From: Cudoniella acicularis
Lineage: Eukaryota; Ascomycota; Leotiomycetes; Helotiales; Helotiaceae
DNA: 19,051 nucleotides
Direction: 5' to 3'
Assembly (NCBI GenBank): GCA_013054445.1
Contig: JAAMPI010001136.1
Span: forward strand, 1-19,051
A program made the position numbers and the translations under genes. Below the pieces are notes generated by a model. It made no database searches. It saw only the letters and a program-made list of their open reading frames with translations, and was not told the DNA's origin. Positions 7,320 to 18,101 of the stretch are shown piece after piece (position 1 is the first letter of the stretch; each line of letters opens with the position of its first letter).

Positions 7320-7499
7320 ATTCCAGTTGGTGTTAATGAGGAAGGAGTCCTTTTTGGAATGGGTATTATTCAGACGGCGTTGAAGGATCATCTGTTGGTT
7401 AAGTATGGCTCTGCGATTGAAAATCTTGTTGGTGGGAGGAAGATGCCGAGGTTTTTGAATATTGAGGCGGATAATTACACATATATTGGTGCTAGTTAG
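7320..7499 (+). pseudogene. amidase C-terminal end (second piece)
   Basis: From ATT at 7320 the frame reads IPVGVNEEGVLFGMGIIQTA, LKDHLLVKYGSAIENLVGG, RKMPRFLNIEADNYTYIGAS and stops at TAG 7497-7499. This is the conserved amidase end that normally follows AGYPMIT, the exact point where the first piece at 321-1079 breaks off. The two pieces are on the same strand and in the same frame, with no residue lost or duplicated at the join. It has no start of its own and is too short to be functional. The codon before it (TTT) and the TAG at 7314-7316 belong to the insert. Confidence 0.78.
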
Positions 7500-8070
7500 A
7501 GAAGATGTTAATGCTACATTTTACTGCATTATATCAGGACTTCAAACGATTTTTGATTTGCTGCTGCTCCTCCTTTTGGGCGAGTACTTGTACAATGTAT
7601 GATCTGTAGGTATATAATGGCGCATTGGTGCAACAATGAGACTATATCACGAACCATCGCAAGGAAGCATGATAAACAAAAACTGGGTATGGCTTTTTGA
7701 TATTGTTCGGAGTTTTTAATATAGTGGGAAAATAAATAAACTTTGTCAAACGCAGTGAAGGTGAGGGGTATAAACTTTGTGTAACAGGTTCACTAATCAA
7801 AACACCCTTCCCCTCTTTCCTTCCCGAGGATATATGTATGAGTATGAGTAAGCTTCAAACAGGAATTAAAGTAAAGTAATCAAGTTGATCTTTACGTATC
7901 ATTACTCACTGCCTTCCTTCCGTCTTGTCGGTCTTTCTTAAATCTCCTCCCGCTCAACAATTTGCTGTTTAAAAATCGCCCTTTCCTACACTCAATCGAA
8001 CTGCATCAAAACTTAAACACCTCATAAATAACAAATCCATCAACTTCCAACCCCCTAACCTCACAAAACC
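7500..8070. other. intergenic, promoter side of the DUF302-type gene
   Basis: No gene was seen. The first part is the 3' flank of the amidase remnant. From about 7800 the + strand becomes pyrimidine-rich (ccctcttTccttcc, tgccttccttccgtc), a common feature of filamentous-fungal core promoters and 5' UTRs just before an ATG. No TATA box can be fixed. Confidence 0.4.
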
Positions 8071-8747
8071 ATGTCCTCCCCCTCTTCCACCAAATCGACA
8101 ACCTTCCCCGCCAAAAACCTAACAACCCACTCTCCACACCCATTCAAAGAAGTCCTCCAAAAACTCTACACCTCCATCGGCCATCCCTCACCCGAGCACG
8201 AGAAAAAATGGAAAAACGTCATCATAAACCTTACCTCTTACGATGCCTCTAGTAAGGAACAATTTATCAAGGGTGTGGAGGGGATGGTTGGGCCGCATGG
8301 GTTTATGGTCTTTCAGGTATTTCATTTTCCCTTTTTCAAACCCGAGGAAGATTTTGGAACTTGAAAGTGGGAGTGAGGAAAAACTGGAAAAGAGTGAAAA
8401 AAAAACCGATATTAATAACAAGAGTACAACAGGAAATCGACCACACGCGCTGGCTCCCCCTCTTCCTCCCATCAACACCAAAACTAGGTCTCACCAGAGT
8501 CATCCTCGGGAACCCACTAATAGCCATCACGATGCTCGAGCATGATTTACGCGCTGGTTTGTTTGTGCCTGTTGAAGTACTGGTGCGAGAACTCTCAACC
8601 AAAGAAGGAGGAGGGACGGAAGTGAGTTATTTGTTGCCTAGTTCTTTGGTTTGTGGTGTTGGCGAGGAGGAAAAACCGGAGTTGAGGAAAGCGGCTGAGG
8701 TGTTGGATGCGAAGTTAGAGGAACTGGTCAGGTGGCTTTGTGAATGA
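8071..8747 (+). CDS. DUF302-type small protein, two exons
   Basis: Exon 1 is 8071-8316 and exon 2 is 8433-8747. The 116-bp phase-0 intron has GTATTT and CAACAG ends. The product is 186 residues. The join gives GFMVFQ-EIDHTRWLPLFLPS, and exon 2 contains VILGNPLIAITMLEHDLRAG, LFVPVEVLV and VSYLLPSSLV. This is the pattern of the DUF302 fold (F...EIDH..., GNP, D...GL..P..v.v) found in many small bacterial and fungal proteins of unresolved function. There is no signal peptide or membrane segment, so it is likely cytosolic. The ATG follows a CT-rich leader in a cAAAACCATG context. Assignment rests on motifs. It is the first apparently intact gene to the right of the split amidase. Confidence 0.8.
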
Positions 8748-8874
8748 GGTGGTCCAATGGAGATACCACTTGTTTATGGAAGGGCGCTCCAAGCTATGAA
8801 TCCTTTTTTAAATGCCTAATATTCACAACATATGCTTTTAAATTTTTTGAAATGGCATTTAATTAATTTGATGA

Positions 8875-11492
8875 TTACAGAATAATATAAGCAGGACGCT
8901 TTTCTAAGAGGCTGGCAGCAGTTACACAGCACTCTATACATTCTCGCCCCCTTAGAATGACCGGAGAATCGGTGCTATCCTTGTCAACTAACAACCCGAT
9001 GCATCTCGCAAGACTATTGCCCGAAAGTCGATAAATGTAAATACCATCCTGGCTCGGCTCCGCAGGGAGGCCGCCTTCACCATCCACAACCATGATACTC
9101 TCAGATGAAGATGCAGGAGGGCAGCCACGGTGAGCGCAGGATACCAATCCCGAACAGAATGCAATTTCCCTAAATAGCATGTATGCGCCCACTTGGCATG
9201 AACCCCGCGCGCAATGGAATCGAAAATCTGCAAGTAAACTTTGCGGAGATTCTTTGATAACAAGGGTGGCCGTGAGATCAACACTACCAGTGTTTGTTGC
9301 GAGACTGTTGTTTGCGAGACCACCATCGAAAGTAGCTAAAGTTTTTGGGGTTTCAGCATAATATGACTTCGAATATTCCGCAGGCAGAACAAACTGGCCC
9401 TTATCTACCCATTCAAGTCCAAGGATTCCCACTGAACTCTTTCCTGTTATGTCCAGGACATGTAAGTACTTTCGGCCCCTTTTGGTTTCGATGCGTCCAG
9501 GGGCAACATGCAGTAAAGTTGCAACTTCCGGCCGGTCGGAAACTTCCATAAGGATATTGAGATAGAAGCACAAGCCTCCTACAGAAGTTTCTGTGAATGT
9601 GGAAGTAGTTTGTGGGTACAAGATTGTAGTGAAGAGGAATTGAGCAGTGTGATACACTGATCCCATGTCGAGAAGTGAAATAAGGCGCTTGATTCCTCCT
9701 TTGTATGGCTTCTGGCGAGCTCCAAACTTGTGCTCTCGGTCATCGATTTCGGCTTCACCCGCAAGAAGCTCATAAACAAACTGCAGGCCGCTACGGCAAG
9801 GAGTCAGGTCGCCATGGATTTGAATTGCAGATAAGTTCCACGCCAAGAAAATAATGGTCTCTGCTAATATTGGTAGGTAATAAGAATACTAAGAACAATC
9901 CTTTGTACAAGAAACACAATTACATGACAATAATATTTTCTGTAAGTAGCGATTGCATTCGACCACAGCCTCGTCAAGTGTGTAGTTGGAGCATTCTTTT
10001 GTTTGATCTTGAAGCGGTGCAAGCTCCGGAAACCGATCAATGGCAAACCAAACAAATCTTTGGCCATGTTGGCCGGGCTGCACACCAAAGAAAGTTTGCC
10101 GAGCTTTCTAAGGAAATATTTCACTCGATTCTGATTTCTATGTGCCTTCGAAGACGCGAGATCCCAAGCGGATTAGCTGTCCGAAGTCGCCTTGCAATTG
10201 AGACCCCAATAACTCAACAGTTGAGATAGTAAAAACTGAGCGAAGGCAGCTCTTCCACGAAACGGAGCCAGACATGACTGAGTCGAACCTTTCCTCCCAA
10301 GAGAGGAAGATGTGGTGAAAAGTCTCAATGAAGTAAGTGGTATCTTGGACTGGGAGTCGCCGTAGATTACTAATATTTTGATTCTTTCGTCGGAGTCTGT
10401 GGATCTATATAGCAGGCCACCGTCTTTGTCCTGAATCTCAACGTCAAGGCCCAGAAACCAATACCCGATGGCAGCAATCCACCCGCAGGAACGCCCACCC
10501 GTCAACGTTATTGACTGAAGAGCTCTTGAGGAAACGCGGCCTATTGCATGAAGGGCATTTGCAACATCCTTATAGTTCTCCATAGTCCCTTGAATCCAAT
10601 CACGTCCATGAAATGACATGAACTGCTCGGCGACAATCCCAAAGGTCGTAGACTTCAGAACTCCTGAGCACGTCTCCACCATGTTCATCCATTGATGCGG
10701 AGAAGGACGAACTTCGTCAGGAACTTCACAGGCATTTGCGAGTTCCATCAAAATTGAAGCACTCGCTTTGGAAAGATGGAGTTCGGAAAGAGATCCACAC
10801 AGGGCGATACAAGTCAGCCCCTGTTTTATCTCAGCTAGGCGGCGTACAACATGTTTGATCCCAAATCCGAAGTGAATTGCATCCCCCCAGCTTGAGCAAC
10901 TATAGAGGTTCTGAAGAGCGTTCTCAAGGCGAGGGTTGCCCAACTCTGATAGACAGAAGATCACAGATATCCTTTGGCCAGCCATAATTGTATGTGGAGA
11001 AAGATCGCCGCCTGCGAGGCGTTCTAGTATGGACACAGGAATGCTGACGGTATGATTGGCAAGCTGGAGCCAGTCGACTCCTTGAGGCCTCATTCAAAAG
11101 GGAATTGTCAGACCACACTTGCGGCTGAATACTCCACATGCTGGCTGATGGAACCAAAAGCTGTGTTTAGGGACGGAACGCCAATAATACTTGCGAATAT
11201 GATTTGTGTAACACACTCTCAATAAACCGCAAGTAGGTGCCACGCCATGTCAATAACCCACGCGTGACCTCTTTCACCTCGAAAGAGTCAATTTGCAGAG
11301 AGCTTTGACCGAAATGTGTTTCACCAAAGATTTTGAGGGGGATGACTCCAGCCAAAGTCCTACTCCTATTGCATGTTGCTGTTCCAATAGAAAGTAATTC
11401 TCTCGGTGAACGTGCATGATGTCAGCGTAACTTTTTTAAGGAGGGTTGCCTTACCTCAAGATTGGGCCGTCAAATTGCGTTACTGCAGTCAT
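8875..11492 (-). CDS. large multi-exon fungal-specific protein of unknown function
   Basis: Read on the - strand, exon 1 starts at ATG 11490-11492 (MTAVTQFDGPIL) and ends at a GTAAGG donor (intron 11402-11454, 53 bp). Exon 2 runs from 11401 (ELLSIGTATCNRSRTLAG ... FIESVLHKSYSQ). The junction to the next coding block, between about 11184 and 11075, is unresolved. That block (to about 10205) carries VSIPVSILERLAGGDLSPHT, GDAIHFGFGIKHVVRRLAEI, LTCIALCGSLSELHL and VRPSPHQWMNMVETCSGVL, then GGRSCGWIAAIGYWFLGL. After an intron (about 10108-10213) comes 10107-9909 (RFVWFAIDRFPEL ... CNCVS). A 45-bp intron (9864-9908) or a GTGTTT variant about 10 bp longer follows, then SETIIFLAWNLSAIQIHGDL to the stop at 8875. 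The total is roughly 780 residues. I recognise the block order from hypothetical proteins widespread in Pezizomycotina but know no function. No clear signal peptide or catalytic motif is visible. Separate calls for the two longest frames (8875-9846, 10173-11093) would wrongly split one gene. Confidence 0.75.
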
Positions 11493-12358
11493 AATGGTTA
11501 AATGGTGTGGGCTTGCGGGGTAACAGCCAACTTCCGTCAAGAAACATGATTGACCATCTTGGAAACTTTTTGCTGCTTTGTGCCTCACTTAGGAAACAGA
11601 CGTCTGTCTTTCACATTCGGGTTTCCTGATTGGCCACCCACCCCTCCCCATGGACTTGCATATGCATCTTAGAAATGCGTGCGGCTCTGCCATTCATTTC
11701 TAAGGTAATAGGGACAGGTGCTGCGTGGGAATTAAGTCGTGGCACTCACCGAAAGATATTAGAGAGTCCGGGATAGGAGAGAGACCTTACTTGATTTCTC
11801 AGTGTTGATGTTGAAAGATTACTAATACCTTTGATTCTGGCAAGGGCGTTAGAAGAGGGGATATCCACAGCGAGCCTCGATTAGTAAACTAATTTCCAAC
11901 TGCTTGATTAGAAGAACATGCAATTGAGATGCAGGGCTCCTTTGTATGGATGGGTCTTTAAAGTAAAACTTGTTGGGATGTTGCGTGTTTTCGCGGCTGT
12001 AAGCATCCAAAGTCGCCTGGAAGAGTCGAATCGTCTTAATCTGGCCTGTAATTCCTATGTCAATGCTGCACCGGATGTCAACATGCGCTGAAAAATGGGA
12101 AAATATATGTGAGATAGAAGTCGGACATAACAGGGTCATGAATTATTGGATTCGTCAACTCAGCCGCCCCAACTGAGTAAGTCTACATATACACCGTCCC
12201 AGCTATGCAACACAGATAAAAAAGGCTGAACCTTGCCCAAGGAGAATACAACAGTCCGTGCCTCTCTTGGCAAAGGACAGAAAGAGTAGAGTTTTTGTGT
12301 TTGTATATGCCATAGGTGACGGATGACAGGAGAATATTGTATTCGATTCGGAAAGGAT
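11493..12358. other. intergenic between TIM17 and the large unknown gene
   Basis: It should contain the TIM17 3' UTR (right) and the promoter of the large unknown gene (left). One - strand open frame (11849-12139) has no family likeness and no good start context. No RNA gene or clear regulatory site was recognised. Confidence 0.4.
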
Positions 12359-13093
12359 TTAGTGGGCAAGAGCTGGGAAACCAGTGCCGCCTGTCTCGGA
12401 TGGCGGTGGTGCAGGAGGTTGTGGGATCTATAGATCGGTTAGTAGATTCTCAAGGCTAAAGTATGAGAAAACATACATCTAGTCGAGTATTTTCCGCCAT
12501 CATTCTTTGGAACCCAATACCGACTCCTTCAATTACAGCAAGCAAACAGGCACATCCAATGGCAGAATTCCGCGCAGCTTTTGCTCCTCCTCGAATAGCT
12601 AGCGCACCGCCAGTAAAGAATCCAGCAATAACTGTATCTTTGTTAGTAACCAGTCCTCCAATTCACGGGCCAGAATTTGACATGTTTGTGCCTGGGAATG
12701 ACATACTAGCATTATATGGGTCTTCCTTCTTTCTTATTCCCTTCACGGCACAATCGAATGTTGAAAACAATCCGCCCCAGACACCAAAGTTGCCCCCGAG
12801 TACCGGTGCTCGAGCTTTGATAGCAGTGAGCGCACCTATCCTCCTCTCGCCGTAAGGTGAATTTCGAAAGCCCTTAACACCATGCCAAACGGCTCCTCCA
12901 ATTGCCTAGTAGTAGAAACGTTGTCAGCTCCAAAGTTCAAGCTCATGAAACAGACAGGGCTGAGGGGGCCAGCCGAAGGATCATATTCGCGACCCTCTGG
13001 ATAGATTTTGAGGAAGCTGCATACCCCCATACAGAAAGCACCTCCAAAATCATTTAATGCCACCCAAGGACACGGGTCTCGTGTGTGATCCAT
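12359..13093 (-). CDS. TIM17: mitochondrial import inner membrane translocase subunit Tim17
   Basis: Four exons on the - strand join in frame: 13093-13025, 12905-12707, 12631-12477 and 12427-12359 (stop TAA). Introns are 119, 75 and 49 bp, with donors GTATGC, GTATGT and GTATGT and acceptors CTAG, ACAG and ATAG. The product is 163 residues, normal for fungal Tim17. It starts [20 protein letters not shown], with the acidic N-terminus and conserved Arg, then the Tim17/22/23 core: [77 protein letters not shown] and [15 protein letters not shown], and a proline-rich tail. Small-residue GxxxG/A patterns mark the four membrane segments. Tim17 is the structural core of the TIM23 presequence translocase in the inner membrane and is essential in yeast. 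The gene looks intact and makes a good synteny anchor. Confidence 0.97.
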
Positions 13094-14833
13094 CTTCTAT
13101 GATGTCGTTGAATGATGTCGCTCTGGTTCGCCCCGTCCGACTCCTTTTCCCCCTTTGCCCTTCCGGCCGCAGAAACCGTGTTTGAGTTGTGGAAGTGTTC
13201 TGCGATTGAATATGAGGCTGATTCTGGATATGACTGGTCGCAGCAATGCACAAAGTGGTGATCTGGTGTGATGGGCGTGGCAGTATCTTTTTTCTGCTCG
13301 GATGCGCGCAAGGACATCACCAACTCCAAGAATTTTAAGTGCTCTTGGCGCTAATCTCGATTGGGACATAATCACATGACCTAGATTTTCATCGGCGATA
13401 AGATTAGCCTTCCATGCGAATGTCTTCTTCGTCTTCGTCCCAACTTTCTCGTGTTCTTCCAACTTCCCAGTGCGCATCAATTATTGCACGTCCGCAATTT
13501 GCGGCCCACTCAGCCCCTTCAGAGCTCAGACTTCAACACGGCTTACCAACTTGCTGGTCCAGCTTGGATCTCCATACCTGTGTCCCTTGATGGAGATCAT
13601 CGTCTCTCCTTGCTTATGAAGTACGGTACAACCACGAGTTTCGTCGAAACCCGAGGTTTAAAATCGCTCACAAAGTTACAAACACCATGCCCAATTTCGC
13701 CAATGAATGCTCTTCCCCTGCACTGGTCGAATCGTGACTTCGCACATGCTGTTTTCAGCCAGTTCGTCTGATCAGTGATTCCTCATTTCCCCCTGATCAG
13801 AGAGATCACGGCGTCTCGAGTGCTGGCGATGAAACGCGTGATGTCGGGACGAGGGGAGACTTCCAGATAACCGCCGAAGCCACATGGTCAACCGCCAAAC
13901 GAGGCGGCAAACACATTGCAAGGTGCTCGCAGCACTCCAACTTCATTGCGGCCTTTGGAGGGAGTCCATTAATTGTTCAATTATCTATTCATCGCTTTGT
14001 AAGTTCGTCTTCCATGTTCACGATCATGAAGGCTTTAGTCGTTGAAATAGAGTGTTATGCGCGAGTTGGTGTTGTGTTGTGCAAACAGCAAGTGAAGCCT
14101 GGGCTGCGCCTCCCTCTTGGCCCTCTTCGCATTTCGGCTACTGGCCGACAAGCGAGAGCAGGCCGTATCAGATGGAGCGCCCGTTTTCCTCTCCTGTATC
14201 ATATCTTATCTGCATGATCAGCAACGTCTTCTGTCACAGCACTTGGTGGTGACGGCGTAGTGCTGAGCCCTGCCCGTGCTTGCAAATCCCGGATTGGTAG
14301 ACCTTAATCTACATGATGCATGATTCCGCTTGACCTCCTACCCCCGCAGTCCTGGTAACCTATGACTGGCCCAGGCTGGAGCTCCCAAAAGCTGTACCTG
14401 GCAGCTGTTAGCGACTGGTTTATTCGCCTGCACCTTCTTTTCCCCTCTTCGAAACTGAAACTACTAGACAGAACACATGAAGCAACGAGGCTGAGTGCTG
14501 GGATATCCAAGGGAAAGGGTTAGTCGCTCTGCGATGTTTGAGTGCCTGTCAGGTCTGGTGCAAGTGTTCCTTTGCTCATTTCCTTTTGCGGCGTCTCTTT
14601 GGCCAAGGGAGATATAAAGATGTGATGGCATCCAGAAAGTGTATTTCCTCCTCATCGAATCTTTCGACCTTCATTCATTAGTGTGTCTTTGTACTTCACC
14701 TTCTTTTTAGTTGATCTATACATTCTTTATCCGACTGAGTCGTGTCTATTCTTTGCACAAAATTATCCAGGCCGGCCCAATACGAATATCTACATTCTTT
14801 ATATTTGATCAGTCACTTTATACAAGACACAAA
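13094..14833. other. long divergent intergenic region
   Basis: This 1.74-kb stretch lies between the divergently oriented TIM17 and the secreted-protein gene and must hold both promoters. Open frames here (for example 13451-13771) lack family likeness, and no splice-linked gene was found. Two CTGATCAG palindromes lie at 13768-13775 and 13793-13800. The right end is pyrimidine-rich (14640-14710), consistent with a transcription start and leader for the downstream gene. Confidence 0.45.
14613..14618 (+). promoter_or_regulatory. possible TATA box of the secreted-protein gene
   Basis: TATAAA inside gagatataaagatg lies about 215 bp before the ATG at 14834. A CT-rich stretch (ctttcgaccttcattcatt, then cttcaccttctttttag) follows, where fungal transcription often starts. 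This is position and motif only. Confidence 0.35.
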
Positions 14834-16669
14834 ATGTTCGCTCAAACTCTCTCTCTTGCCCTCCTGGCATCAGTTGGCATTGCCGAAGCCAGATCTCTTG
14901 ATTCCCATGTTCGCTTTCACGGGATCGCCCACAAACGTCAAAATACTGACTCATCCGCAACTACCCTTGCTGCAAATGCTATTCAAACAGGATCTTTCCT
15001 TGATGGGAGCGATGAAATTGGATCGGCGGAGGTTGGCCAAGCCAAATCATCGACCTCTCAGAACAATTTCATAAACAATTGTGCGGGAAAGACTCTCACC
15101 AACGGACTCCAAATCACCACTGGCTCGTGTAACGGAATTAGTATGTCTCAACATTTGTATTCCTACCGTGTTCCCACACTAACTTTTATAGCCATGGGTG
15201 ATATCCCTGCCAAGACCAATATGGTATCCTCTATTATCATATCCCCAATAGACGCCAGCGCTACAATTGAATCAGACACCACGTTCAATATCACAGTGCA
15301 AACTGCCAATCTCGTCGCTGGATCTTTCACCAACGCGGACTCTACTTACTATGCTGCACCCCAATTTTTGGAAGGTGGAAAGATTGTTGGTCACACGCAC
15401 GTGACCGTCCAGGACTTGGGCAACAGCTTGAACCCGACTACCCCTTTGGACCCTACCCTGTTCGCCTTTTTCAAAGGAATCAACGACGCCGGTAATGGAG
15501 AGGGACTTCTTACCGCTACTGTCACTGGTGGATTACCTGCTGGTAACTACCGTGTGTGCACTCTGGCATCTGCTTCCAACCATCAACCGGTTTTGATGCC
15601 TGTGGCACAGCGAGGAACAGCCGATGATTGCAGCAAATTCACCGTTGTCGGAAGCGGAACCACTATTAACGCTGCCGCGAACGATGGTGCCAAGGGATCT
15701 GCTGCTGCTGCCCTTGCCGCTAGTGCTGTCGCCGATCCAGGTAACACTGGTACTGGTGTTGTCACTTCCGCGGCTTCTACATCAACCACTTCTTCGGCTT
15801 CCGACACTTCTACATCAACAAAGGCCGGTAATGGCGGTAACAACTCTGGTTCCAAGGATACGACCACGTCCAGCTCATCTTCTGAAGCATCTTCATCATC
15901 CGTCGCCAACAATGGAAAAGGTGGAAAAGACGTTTCCAGCACTGCAGCGGCGTCTGCTGCCTCTTCAGGATCGGCTTCATCAGGAACCGTCGTTGAACAA
16001 GTCATTGTCATTGAGACCTTCTTCGAATTTACCAAGTCGCTTGGCGGACTTCCTCCCTCCGTTGGCAAGCAAGGTGAATCGTTTGTCGTTCTTGAAGAAG
16101 TCTTTGACGATATCGTATCCGCAGCTTCCGCTGCTTGTGGAAAACAATTCGAAGCCTGTACAGGTTTCTCTGGACCTGGCTTCAGTCTCGAAGAGTGTAC
16201 ATTTCAGAAAGACACTTGTGGATCTGTAGCATCAACGCAAAGTTCCTCCGCAGCTCCAGCCACTCTCACGGCGACCGCAACCGTCCCTGTTGGCGCCACC
16301 GCCACCGGAAGCGTGATTGCTCAATCCACAGTTTCCATCTCAGCAAGTGCCACAAGCGCAGCATCGTCAGTTGCTAGCTCCATAGCTACTGCCGGTGCCG
16401 CAACATCAACTAGCTCAACGACATCAAGATCAAGCACAAGCACTTCAGCCGCCATTGGCGGTATCGCAGCCCCACCTGTCACTAACTCAGGCGATGCCAC
16501 ACGACCATTCGAGGTCAACGGCAACACTTTCGTTAACGAAGCCGCCGCTCTCCAAAGATCCTGCGACATCCAATTCAACGCCTGCGCCGATGCTGTTAAC
16601 GGACAAAAGCTCTCAGGTGTGACTCTAGCCGACTGCTCGACGCAGGAAACTAGTTGTCTGGCGGCCTAA
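14834..16669 (+). CDS. secreted protein of the fungal family often mislabelled 'ribosomal protein S17'
   Basis: The start is ATG 14834 (aaaATG): it gives a clear signal peptide, MFAQTLSLALLASVGIAEA, whereas the upstream open frame is leader sequence without a start. A Lys-Arg (Kex2-type) site follows in IAHKRQNTD. One 51-bp intron (15141-15191, GTATGT/TATAG, branch CACTAAC) interrupts SCNGI / TMGDIP. Its length is a multiple of three and it has no stop, so retention stays in frame. The mature product is part of a 594-residue protein. The N-terminal domain reads AKTNMVSSIIISPIDASATI, GSFTNADSTYYAAPQFL, GKIVGHTHVTVQDL, LFAFFKGINDAGNGEGLL and ASNHQPVLMPVAQRGTADDC. This domain is annotated 'ribosomal protein s17' in many fungi but has nothing ribosomal about it. 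A long Ser/Thr/Ala/Gly linker follows, likely O-glycosylated. Two Cys modules end the protein: CGKQFEACTGF...LEECTFQKDTC and CDIQFNACADA...LADCSTQETSC. There is no hydrophobic tail for GPI anchoring. It is likely extracellular or wall-associated; its role is unknown. Confidence 0.88.
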   Translation: MFAQTLSLALLASVGIAEARSLDSHVRFHGIAHKRQNTDSSATTLAANAIQTGSFLDGSDEIGSAEVGQAKSSTSQNNFINNCAGKTLTNGLQITTGSCNGISMSQHLYSYRVPTLTFIAMGDIPAKTNMVSSIIISPIDASATIESDTTFNITVQTANLVAGSFTNADSTYYAAPQFLEGGKIVGHTHVTVQDLGNSLNPTTPLDPTLFAFFKGINDAGNGEGLLTATVTGGLPAGNYRVCTLASASNHQPVLMPVAQRGTADDCSKFTVVGSGTTINAAANDGAKGSAAAALAASAVADPGNTGTGVVTSAASTSTTSSASDTSTSTKAGNGGNNSGSKDTTTSSSSSEASSSSVANNGKGGKDVSSTAAASAASSGSASSGTVVEQVIVIETFFEFTKSLGGLPPSVGKQGESFVVLEEVFDDIVSAASAACGKQFEACTGFSGPGFSLEECTFQKDTCGSVASTQSSSAAPATLTATATVPVGATATGSVIAQSTVSISASATSAASSVASSIATAGAATSTSSTTSRSSTSTSAAIGGIAAPPVTNSGDATRPFEVNGNTFVNEAAALQRSCDIQFNACADAVNGQKLSGVTLADCSTQETSCLAA

Positions 16670-18101
16670 TCGTAAAAGGGGGGCTTTGTAAGATACTTTG
16701 ATGACTTAAATGAGAGGCGGTATTCCCTGCGGGATGTTTTCAGCGGTTTGGCGCTTTTGTTTCGCTTGCATATTGTATAGTATAGATACCAAAGCGTAGA
16801 ACCTGGAGAATTTTATGAACCTCTTACTATTTTAAAGTCTGCTTCCTGTTTGAATGTGACTTTAAAATTACCTGGATAACCAAACTACCTCCGAATGTTC
16901 GGAGTTACTGTTTTGGGTCTAGGATATCCTCGTATGTGGCTTACATAAGCAATTCCAGCTTCAAAAGTTCATCGGACCTCAGGGCTCTCTTGGTGAAATG
17001 CTTTGGCCTTGGTTCATGCCAGTCAAAGATAAGAACATGTCCCCCAATATGTGTCCACATCGCTCCGGCTGAAAGTTTACGAGGAAAGGATCGTGCTTTG
17101 CAGTCCAAGTCCGTCACATGGGCCACGACTCCTCTCCTACGTGTTCAACCTTCGACAAATGAATTAGAAGAGACCATCATGGCACCATCCATTCAAAACC
17201 CGAAGATCTGCAAGTGCGTTCAGAGTCAACTCTGTCCAACTTTTATGTCAGCGTTACATATCCGGCGAACGGGCAAACATTTTTTCCTTGGTGCGGATTT
17301 CACTGCTGATTCAACCTAGTTTTGAGGCCAATGGGGTTCCCAGGAAACATCTCCATGAAGAAGGCATAAACAAAAATCCGAGCACTCCGCAAAGTCAACA
17401 GCATAAATAAAATGCCTCGATTAATCATATCGCCATTGATCGTCAAAGGTCTAGGTTGTCTATTGACAGAGAAGTGCGAATGTTCCCCATCCCTTGAGCT
17501 TGGAATTTTATGGCATTTCTCGCAAACCTACTCGAAAGTCATCAGAGAGTTTTACGGTGATTAGAGAGCGGACAGCGAGGAAGGCTTCTACTTTGGGACC
17601 AACCTAAATCGAATGTCGTATACTGCGGATAGAGCAAACCCTTTTTCAAGTGCCGAATACATTTGTCAAAATGGAGGTGCTTTGATATCATACCCAAGAT
17701 TATCTCTGCGTTCAGCGCCATTTATTTTGGCATACTCCTTACCTGGTACCGGAATATTGACCTCTCGGACCACAGGTTTGCCAGAGCACTAACCTTAATT
17801 TCAACTAACGACTCTAGCCACCACTCAGATGACCAAGCAGAGAGGAATAGGGTTCACCAACGAAGCCTTTTCGTTGTCTAGGTATGAGGATGTATTCCAA
17901 TCGCATCTTCTAATATCGCAGTCTGCATTCGTTGGGTACCAACAACAGCAACTTGGATATAGCAAGGTTACCCATTGATGAAAGCCTACAATTATCTATA
18001 CATACTCGTGGAGTATCTGTTCATTTATCTTAGTGCTTTGGTTCATCTCTATGTTTCTTTACTTTTTCCCTGTCAACGCTGGTTCAAAGCTTCATGTCAA
18101 A
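16670..18101. other. intergenic between the secreted-protein gene and the GPCR pseudogene
   Basis: It contains the 3' flank of the secreted-protein gene and otherwise no supported gene. Open frames at 16936-17319 (+), 16941-17126 (-) and 17663-17881 (+) show no recognisable family, signal or splice continuation. No repeat or RNA gene was recognised. Confidence 0.4.

Noticed and set aside
11849..12139. 96-codon - strand open frame
   Set aside because: No family likeness, and it lies in the gap between two well-defined genes. A small gene cannot be excluded but is not supported.
12463..12855. 130-codon + strand open frame
   Set aside because: Exactly antisense to exons 2-3 and intron 2 of TIM17, which is certain on the - strand.
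13451..13771. 106-codon + strand open frame
   Set aside because: No recognisable domain, signal or splice continuation. It sits in the divergent promoter region.
13768..13800. Two CTGATCAG palindromes 17 bp apart
   Set aside because: Too short and isolated to assign to a factor.
14711..14833. In-frame extension upstream of the secreted-protein ATG
   Set aside because: It is pyrimidine-rich leader sequence. The ATG at 14834 gives a clean signal peptide and good context.
16941..17126. 61-codon - strand open frame (MWTHIGGHVLIFDWHEPRP)
   Set aside because: It has some protein-like composition, but no upstream exon, no family and a competing + frame. Too weak to call.
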